This document shows, piece after piece, positions 58,703 to 64,000 of a DNA stretch of 64,000 bases (position 1 is its first letter; every line of letters begins with the position of its first letter). The translations under genes were made by a program, and so were the position numbers. The DNA lies in contig CBFHQG010000002.1 in NCBI GenBank assembly GCA_965657825.1, positions 1 through 64,000 of the forward strand, given 5' to 3'. The notes beneath the pieces are model-generated. The model was not told the origin of the DNA, made no database searches, and saw nothing but the letters and a program-made list of their open reading frames with translations. Origin of the DNA: M55B157 sp965657825 (GTDB lineage: Bacteria > Actinomycetota > Actinomycetes > S36-B12).

Positions 58703-60367
58703 TCAGTCTACGTCTTCACACCAGCGTGGACTCGTGGTCCGGGGGGGTAGGAATCGGTCACGGATGATCAGCATCCGCGGCCCGGAGCTGTCGGCGGCCA
58801 GAGCGGGGGAGAGTTCGTCGATGGAGGCCAGCATCTGGACCGGGATCCCGAATGCGGCACCCAGTGCCGACCAGTCTGGGGTGAGCAGATCCACCCCGCG
58901 CTCGGGGTGGCCGAAGACCTGCTGGTCGTAGCGGAGCATCCCGTAGCCACCATCATCGACGATGAGGAGTGTCACCGGTAGTTGCTCTTGGGCCAGCGTC
59001 GCTAACTCGCCGAGGGCGAACATCGGGCCGCCATCCCCGCACACCGCGAGGGCGGGGATACCCGCTGCGGCGGGCCCGATTGCCGCGGGAAGGGCGTAGC
59101 CGAGCGTTCCCCAGCCGACCGGATACTGAAGGCGTCGCGGGCGCGGCTGGGGTGCATAGCCACCCACCCAGTAGCCCGAGACCGCCATATCGCACACCAC
59201 CACGCCGTCGTCGGGCCAGTTCTGTATGGCGTCGACCAACGCCATCGGAGTCGCGGTCGCCGGCTCCTCGCGCAGGCGCTGGCGCACCTGCTCGGACATG
59301 CTCGGATCCGCCCACGCAGGCCGCGAGGCGGACCCTCGAGCATCGAGTGAATCGAGCACTCCTTCGATGGTGGCGACGAGATCGGCAGCGATGAGGGGAT
59401 CGAAGTCGAAGGTGCGCGGCAGGGTGGCACCGAGGCCGATCGCGGCGATCCGCGGCGGGATGGGCATCCGCCAGTTGCGGGTGTTCATGCCGTCGGCATC
59501 CGAGCCGATGATGAGCAGTAGATCGGCGCCGGCGATCAGATCGGCGACCTCCGGTTCGTGCACCGGCGCGGTGACGATGGCCGGACGATCGGCGAGCAAT
59601 CCGCGACCGGCGTATGTCGTCACCACGGGAGCCCCCAGCCGGTCGGCCAGCCTGCTGACCGCCTGTTCCCCTGCATGCCCGCACTGCACGACCCCGCCAC
59701 CGGCCCAGATCGCGATGCGAGGGCTTGCCTCGATCAGGGAAGTCAGGTCGGCCACATCCGCTTCGCTGGGCGCAGGGGGAGCGATGGGGCGAGCAGGTGC
59801 GCCGGTAGCGGGTTCACCGGGATCGGCGGAGAGGAGGTCCGAGGGGATGCCGAGGTAGCGCGGAGCGGTCGGGGTCGTCCTCGCAGCCGCGATCGCCCCG
59901 TGGATCGCAGCCAGCGCCTCACCGGTGGAGCGGGCCGTCGTCGCAACGGCTCCGTGTTCGGCGAATGCGGCGAACATCGCGGCCTGATCGGTCATCTCAT
60001 GCAGGATCCCGCGGGGCGCACCCGGTTCACCCGGCCCCGCCTGACGCAGGGCACTGGACACATCGCTGGCGATCACCAGGATCGGCGAGCCGCAGGTGGC
60101 AGCCTCGCCGAAGGCCGCGAGGGCATTGGCTGCACCAGGTCCGGTGGTGGTGATCGCCACCCCCAGCCGCCCCGTGGCCCGGGCGTACCCGTCGGCGGCG
60201 TAGACCGCTGCCTGCTCGTGGCGGACCCCGATGATCCGCGGATGACCCTCCCGATGTGCTGACCACAGCGGCAGGTTGTGCACCCCGGGCAGGCCGAAGA
60301 CGACCTCGACCCCGGATTCGGCGAGCGCATCGAGCAGGGCTGCTCCCAGGCTCGATTCGTCGCTCAC
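58703..60367 (-). CDS. Thiamine-diphosphate-dependent enzyme (acetolactate synthase/benzoylformate decarboxylase-like)
   Basis: I choose the GTG at 60367 (MSDESSLGAAL), giving 554 residues. A frame open much further upstream is only antisense of the aldehyde dehydrogenase. The PYR domain has VEVVFGLPGVHNLPLW and the catalytic Glu in VRHEQAAVYAADGYARATG. The PP domain has the ThDP motif with CGDGGPMFALGEL and LLIVDDGGYGMLRYD. There is no regulatory subunit gene, so a biosynthetic AHAS role is doubtful. A decarboxylase or lyase for a 2-oxoacid is likely. It diverges from the aldehyde dehydrogenase gene, suggesting that the aldehyde it makes is oxidised by that enzyme. Confidence 0.83.
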   Translation of the reverse strand: MSDESSLGAALLDALAESGVEVVFGLPGVHNLPLWSAHREGHPRIIGVRHEQAAVYAADGYARATGRLGVAITTTGPGAANALAAFGEAATCGSPILVIASDVSSALRQAGPGEPGAPRGILHEMTDQAAMFAAFAEHGAVATTARSTGEALAAIHGAIAAARTTPTAPRYLGIPSDLLSADPGEPATGAPARPIAPPAPSEADVADLTSLIEASPRIAIWAGGGVVQCGHAGEQAVSRLADRLGAPVVTTYAGRGLLADRPAIVTAPVHEPEVADLIAGADLLLIIGSDADGMNTRNWRMPIPPRIAAIGLGATLPRTFDFDPLIAADLVATIEGVLDSLDARGSASRPAWADPSMSEQVRQRLREEPATATPMALVDAIQNWPDDGVVVCDMAVSGYWVGGYAPQPRPRRLQYPVGWGTLGYALPAAIGPAAAGIPALAVCGDGGPMFALGELATLAQEQLPVTLLIVDDGGYGMLRYDQQVFGHPERGVDLLTPDWSALGAAFGIPVQMLASIDELSPALAADSSGPRMLIIRDRFLPPRTTSPRWCEDVD

Positions 60368-60421
60368 GGGACATATCCCACCACCCCGCCGCCGGGGATG
60401 CCGAGGTGGGAGGATGCCGGC

Positions 60422-61918
60422 ATGACGAACTTCGTGTCCCGCAATCCCGCCCGCTTCGACGAGGTCATCATGGAGGTGCCCCTGGCCACCTCCATCGAGG
60501 TGACCGAGGCCTGCCGAGTAGCCAAGGCTGCCCAGCCCGAGTGGGCCTCGATCCCCGCCCCTGCGCGGGGCCGTGTGATCGCCCAGGTCGGTCGATTGGT
60601 GGAGGCGAATAAGGAGGCGCTCTCGGCGCTGGTGACACGTGAGATCGGCAAGGTCTACGCCGAAGCCCTCGGTGAAGTGCAGGAGGTCATCGACACCTGT
60701 GACTTCTTCCTCGGCGAAGGCCGGCGTCTGTACGGCCAGACCGTGCCCAGTGAGATGCCGGACAAGCAGTTGCTGACCTTCCGGATGCCGGTCGGCACAG
60801 CAGCGATCGTCACCGCGGCGAACTTCCCGGCGGCCGTGCCCTCGTGGTACATCGTGCCGGCACTCGTCACCGGCAACACCATCGTGTGGAAGCCCGCCGA
60901 GCATGCCGCAGCGATCGCCCTGGCAATGGCGGAGTTGTTCTACGCGGGCGGTGTGCCCCGGGATGTGTTGAAGGTCGTCGTCGCCGATGGTCCGACGACC
61001 TTCGATGGGCTTGATGCGGCCATGCAGGCGGGATACGTCAACAAACTCGGCTTCACCGGATCGACCGATGTCGGGCGTCGTCTGGGTGAACTCGCCGGGC
61101 GCCACCTGCAGTCGCCATGTCTGGAGCTCGGTGGAAAGAACCCGATGGTCGTCATGCCCGACGCCGACCTCGACCTGGTCATCGAAGGTGCGTTGTTCTC
61201 TGGATTCGGCTCCGCCGGCCAGCGGTGTACCTCGCTGGGCACGATGTGGGTGCACCGCGACATCTACGAGGTGGTGCGCGATCGGTTCGTTGCCGCGACG
61301 CAGAACGCGATCGTCGGCGACCCCTTCGCCGATGTGCTGTTCGGACCGCTGATCGACGAGAAGTACCTGGTCAATCACGACAAGCACCTCGGGCTCATCG
61401 CCGATCACCACACGGTCTACGGCTCCACCGCGGTCGGGCGGATCACATCGTCGCAGCCACGGGCAGGGTTCATCGGTGACCCCGACGGCGGTTGGTTCGC
61501 CCATCCGACGATCGTCGAAGGTATCCGTCCGGGTGATGCGCTCTACGACACCGAGACCTTTGGCCCACTGGTCGGTCTCGGAGTCTTCGACACCCTCGAC
61601 GAGGCCATCGAGTTGAGCAACGGTCACGGCTACGGACTCTCCAGTGCCATCTACTCCTCTGATCCCTACTCGATCTGGAAGTTCCGCCAGGGCATCTCCG
61701 CGGGAATGTTGTCGGTGAACAACACGACATCGGGTGCCGAGGCACACCTGCCATTCGGTGGCAACGGCCGCAGTGGGAATGGTTCGCGGCAGAGCGGCGT
61801 GTGGGTACTGGATCAGTTCACCCGGTGGCAGTCGATGAACTGGGATTACAGCGGCAAGCTGCAGAAGGCGCAGATGGACCTCATCGAGCTGCCCTGCGAT
61901 TTGGATTTCCGTCTGTGA
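60422..61918 (+). CDS. NAD(P)-dependent aldehyde dehydrogenase
   Basis: The ATG at 60422 gives 498 residues. Catalytic and cofactor motifs are IVTAANFPAAVPSW, KPAEHAA, GFTGSTDVGRRLG, the Glu in LELGGKNPMVV and the Cys in GSAGQRCTSLGT. LPFGGNGRSGNGSR is near the C-terminus. It oxidises an aldehyde to its acid. The exact subfamily is unclear; aminoadipate- or succinate-semialdehyde-type enzymes are candidates. It overlaps the next gene by GTGA. It might also supply the missing semialdehyde dehydrogenase for the kynurenine route, but its distance makes that weak. Confidence 0.85.
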   Translation: MTNFVSRNPARFDEVIMEVPLATSIEVTEACRVAKAAQPEWASIPAPARGRVIAQVGRLVEANKEALSALVTREIGKVYAEALGEVQEVIDTCDFFLGEGRRLYGQTVPSEMPDKQLLTFRMPVGTAAIVTAANFPAAVPSWYIVPALVTGNTIVWKPAEHAAAIALAMAELFYAGGVPRDVLKVVVADGPTTFDGLDAAMQAGYVNKLGFTGSTDVGRRLGELAGRHLQSPCLELGGKNPMVVMPDADLDLVIEGALFSGFGSAGQRCTSLGTMWVHRDIYEVVRDRFVAATQNAIVGDPFADVLFGPLIDEKYLVNHDKHLGLIADHHTVYGSTAVGRITSSQPRAGFIGDPDGGWFAHPTIVEGIRPGDALYDTETFGPLVGLGVFDTLDEAIELSNGHGYGLSSAIYSSDPYSIWKFRQGISAGMLSVNNTTSGAEAHLPFGGNGRSGNGSRQSGVWVLDQFTRWQSMNWDYSGKLQKAQMDLIELPCDLDFRL

Positions 61919-63066
61919 CACCTGCGCTGCCCGAGCGGGCCGATGTCGTCATCGTCGGCGGCGGGGTGATGGGGGCGTCGACAGCGTTCCACCTCGCTGA
62001 GGCCGGTGTCGATTGCCTGCTTGTCGAACGTGGCGACCTCGCGGGCGGGTCGACGTCGAGGGCGGCCGGTGGAGTGCGAGCCAACTTCTCTGATGAGCTC
62101 AACATCTCCCTGGGTCTGCGGTCCCTGGAGTTGTTCGAGGCATTCGAGCAGCGCCCGGGTCAGGGAATCGACCTGCATCGCAGTGGTTACCTGTTCGTGC
62201 TCACCTCTCCTGAGGAGGTCTCGACCTTCGAACGGACCGTCGCACTGCAGAACTCCCTCGGGGTGGAGTCACGCATGGTCGACGCCGAGGAGGCCGTACG
62301 GCTGTCCCCGCTGCTGGATCCCGAGGGTGTCCTCGCGGCCGCCTGGTCGCCGCGCGATGGGCATTGCGCACCGGAATCTGTTGTGCTCGGGTACGCCACC
62401 GGTGCACGTCGTCACGGTGCGACCGTTCGGACCGGGGTGGAGGTGACGGGTATCGATTCGGTGGGGGGCGAGATCGCGGCGGTGCACACGACCGCTGGCG
62501 TGGTGCGAACCGACTGTGTCGTGGACTGCGCGGGTGCGTGGTCACCGCAGATCGCCGCCTACATCGGGGTGGATCTGCCCGTGACGCCCTACCGCCGGGA
62601 GTTGCTCGTCACCGAGCCGATGCCCGAGCCGATCGATATGGCATTCACCATCGAATACGGCACGAGTCTGTACTGGCACCGCGAGGGTCGCGGCATCCTG
62701 ACCGGCTTCTCCGATAAGGCGAATCCGGCCGGCTTCGATCTCGAGCGCGATCCGGAGTTCCCCGCGAAACTCGCCGAACTCGCCGAGCGCCGCGCGCCTG
62801 CGCTGCTCGACCTTGGAGTCCAGACCGGTTGGTCGGGCCTGTATGAGGTGACCCCCGACCACAACGCCCTGCTCGGTGAGGCCCGTGACGTGTCACGGTT
62901 CCTCTACGCCACCGGGTTCTCCGGGCACGGGTTCCTGCAGGGGCCGGCCGTGGGGGAGATCCTGCGTGACCTGTACCTCGGCATGGCGCCGTTCGTGGAT
63001 ATCTCCCCCCTCGATGTGCATCGCTTCACCACCGGGGAGTTGCGCCCCGAACTCAACATCGTCTAG
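61915..63066 (+). CDS. FAD-dependent amine/amino-acid oxidoreductase (DAO family)
   Basis: The GTG at 61915 overlaps the aldehyde dehydrogenase stop and gives 383 residues. The FAD motif is VVIVGGGVMGASTAFHLAEAG with LLVERGDLAGGSTSRAAGG. The C-terminal FAD contact is FLYATGFSGHGFLQGPAVG, and YEVTPDHNALLG is a typical sarcosine-oxidase-like block. It probably oxidises a secondary amine or amino acid, releasing an aldehyde or imine that the coupled dehydrogenase removes. The substrate is not evident. A large inverted repeat follows its stop. Confidence 0.86.
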   Translation: MTPALPERADVVIVGGGVMGASTAFHLAEAGVDCLLVERGDLAGGSTSRAAGGVRANFSDELNISLGLRSLELFEAFEQRPGQGIDLHRSGYLFVLTSPEEVSTFERTVALQNSLGVESRMVDAEEAVRLSPLLDPEGVLAAAWSPRDGHCAPESVVLGYATGARRHGATVRTGVEVTGIDSVGGEIAAVHTTAGVVRTDCVVDCAGAWSPQIAAYIGVDLPVTPYRRELLVTEPMPEPIDMAFTIEYGTSLYWHREGRGILTGFSDKANPAGFDLERDPEFPAKLAELAERRAPALLDLGVQTGWSGLYEVTPDHNALLGEARDVSRFLYATGFSGHGFLQGPAVGEILRDLYLGMAPFVDISPLDVHRFTTGELRPELNIV

Positions 63067-63076
63067 CCGACCCTTC

Positions 63077-63137
63077 GTCTGAGTCACAGTTGTGGTCGTT
63101 AACTCACGGAGTTAACGACCACAACTGTGACTCAGAC
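63077..63137. terminator. Perfect inverted repeat with 29-bp arms between convergent genes
   Basis: Bases 63077-63105 and 63109-63137 are exact reverse complements, separated by three bases. The arms include CAGTTGTGGTCGTTAACTC. Partial pairing (CTTC with GAAG) continues outside the perfect arms. It lies 11 bp after one stop codon and 17 bp before the other, so bidirectional termination is the simplest reading. Arms of this length and perfection are exceptional for that role. Confidence 0.85.
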
Positions 63138-63153
63138 GCGAAGTGGGTGGGGG

Positions 63154-64000
63154 TTAGGCGCGGGATTCGAACATGCCCAGCAGGGCGGCGACTCCGAGGA
63201 CCGAACGCGGCGCGTAGGCGACCCGCCACAGGCCCCCGTGATTGGCCCCCTGGATGAACAGGTCGAGTGGGTGATCGAGGACCACGCGAGGATCGGCCGC
63301 CGCGTCTGGATTGCGCAGATCATGCACCAGGAGCGCCGCCATCAGCGTCGTCGACGTCGCCGGTTCGAATACCTCCACGCCGAAGCGTCCCGCACCGGCG
63401 TAGGCCGCGGCCAGCGCGCGATTCTTCACCACCGAGGCTGTACGGGTCGCCGGCGCGATGTTCAGCGACACCCGATGACCCGCCTCCCGCAGCATCGTCG
63501 CCCGCCAGCGCTGGAACCGCTTGGCGAGCGCATAGTTGGGACCCTGCTGGGGCACGAGGCTGTCGTTGACCCCCACCTGGCGACCACTGGTCATCGTCAC
63601 CACATCGGGGTAGTTCGGAGCGAACTGCCGCGCCAGGCGGAGGGGGGCCTGGAACACTCGTCCGGCACCGCGCTGCGCCCAGCGCGCCCGGGATTCCTCC
63701 ACCGCCTCGAGGGGCACCATGAATACATCGGTGGGTGTGGCGAGGTAGGCCAGGGTCGAGCCGGGGAACCGCTCGGCGATATCGGTCATGATCGCGTCGG
63801 TGGCCAGCGATAGTCGCACATGGGTCGCCCCATCCGCGTATGTGTAATTTCCCACCACCATGGGTCGACCGATGCGGGCGAGCCACGTGCGCACCTGGGG
63901 GGCGCGGCCGAGCAGATCGGCCCCGGCCAACGCGGCGAGTGTCGCATCATCGTCCTCGCCGACCACGGCCCCATCGCGAAATGCCTCCGGCAGCGTGCCC
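63154..64000 (-). CDS. Unrecognised protein, 5' end outside the window
   Basis: The frame is open from the stop at 63154 to the right edge, so at least 281 residues are present. The extension upstream of an internal GTG reads GTLPEAFRDGAVVGEDD without a break, so that GTG is probably not the start. Visible features are VGNYTYADGATHVRLSLATDAIMTDIAERFPGS, a central YALAKRFQRWRATMLREAGH helix, and a short hydrophobic part (TTLMAALLVHDL). No signal peptide or catalytic motif can be judged. I do not recognise the family. Confidence 0.6.
   Translation of the reverse strand, partial: GTLPEAFRDGAVVGEDDDATLAALAGADLLGRAPQVRTWLARIGRPMVVGNYTYADGATHVRLSLATDAIMTDIAERFPGSTLAYLATPTDVFMVPLEAVEESRARWAQRGAGRVFQAPLRLARQFAPNYPDVVTMTSGRQVGVNDSLVPQQGPNYALAKRFQRWRATMLREAGHRVSLNIAPATRTASVVKNRALAAAYAGAGRFGVEVFEPATSTTLMAALLVHDLRNPDAAADPRVVLDHPLDLFIQGANHGGLWRVAYAPRSVLGVAALLGMFESRA

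Noticed and set aside
58703..61921. One very long minus-strand frame of over 1000 codons
   Set aside because: Only the part from 60367 downstream has ThDP-enzyme motifs. The upstream half is antisense to the aldehyde dehydrogenase and is Arg/His/Asp-rich without any fold signal.

Overview
The window is chromosomal DNA of a high-GC actinobacterium. The evidence is the dense GC-rich coding, frequent GTG starts and 4-bp ATGA/GTGA overlaps, a DUF222/13E12-type gene, tandem GAF-ANTAR regulators, a PRTase-hydrolase fusion of the Rv0571c type, the DM13 and Zincin_1 families, and actinobacterial xylose genes. The genus cannot be fixed from the sequence. There is no rRNA, CRISPR array, prophage or insertion sequence. 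Four tRNA genes are present: Phe, Asp and Glu in one cluster, and a lone Lys.

Layout. 0-4.8 kb: a partial DUF222 gene, a vapBC toxin-antitoxin pair with a twin-palindrome operator, a lone receiver-domain protein beside a broken VOC-like gene, a secreted S33 peptidase and a lipoprotein intradiol dioxygenase. 4.9-9.7 kb: an unusual signalling block of a MinD-like ATPase, an RsbW-like/GNAT fusion, a sulfotransferase, and a dCache-HAMP membrane sensor with no output domain. 9.8-11.9 kb: two GAP/Sap-family membrane paralogues flanking the tRNA cluster. 11.9-17 kb: a Zincin_1 protein, an SGNH-like protein, Sua5, a TPR protein and a membrane HtrA protease. 17-21 kb: gamma-glutamyltransferase divergent from a GCS2-type ligase that is coupled to an M20 amidohydrolase. 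21-26 kb: a CrtA-like protein, a DUF2236 oxygenase, acetoacetyl-CoA synthetase, and a VSR-like nuclease gene bracketed by two copies of a 58-bp repeat.

26-33.3 kb carries almost the whole tryptophan to 2-aminomuconate (kynurenine) pathway in two operons around a LysR regulator. Only the aminomuconate semialdehyde dehydrogenase step is not obvious there. 33.4-43.5 kb has a lipoprotein, a 41-residue zinc-ribbon miniprotein, adenosine deaminase, an APH-like kinase, a truncated response regulator, a LuxR regulator, a PRTase-hydrolase fusion, a DM13 protein, an acyl-CoA dehydrogenase and two GAF-ANTAR proteins. 43.8-49.4 kb is rich in exported proteins: a class C beta-lactamase-like lipoprotein, an FG-GAP/FKBP fusion, a Pro/Thr-rich surface protein and a small lipoprotein. 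It also holds tRNA-Lys and a DCC protein.

49.5-56.8 kb is a xylose catabolism and uptake locus (xylB, xylA, an XylFGH-type ABC importer and a ROK repressor). 56.8-64 kb has a MocA-type oxidoreductase, an L,D-transpeptidase, a ThDP enzyme, an aldehyde dehydrogenase coupled to a FAD oxidoreductase, a 29-bp-arm perfect inverted repeat, and an unrecognised gene cut by the window end. The observations I rate highest are the MinD/GNAT/dCache/sulfotransferase block, the perfect inverted repeat at 63.1 kb, the hairpin that buries the start of the DCC gene, the 58-bp repeat pair, and the junction-truncated genes near 2.2 and 36.2 kb.
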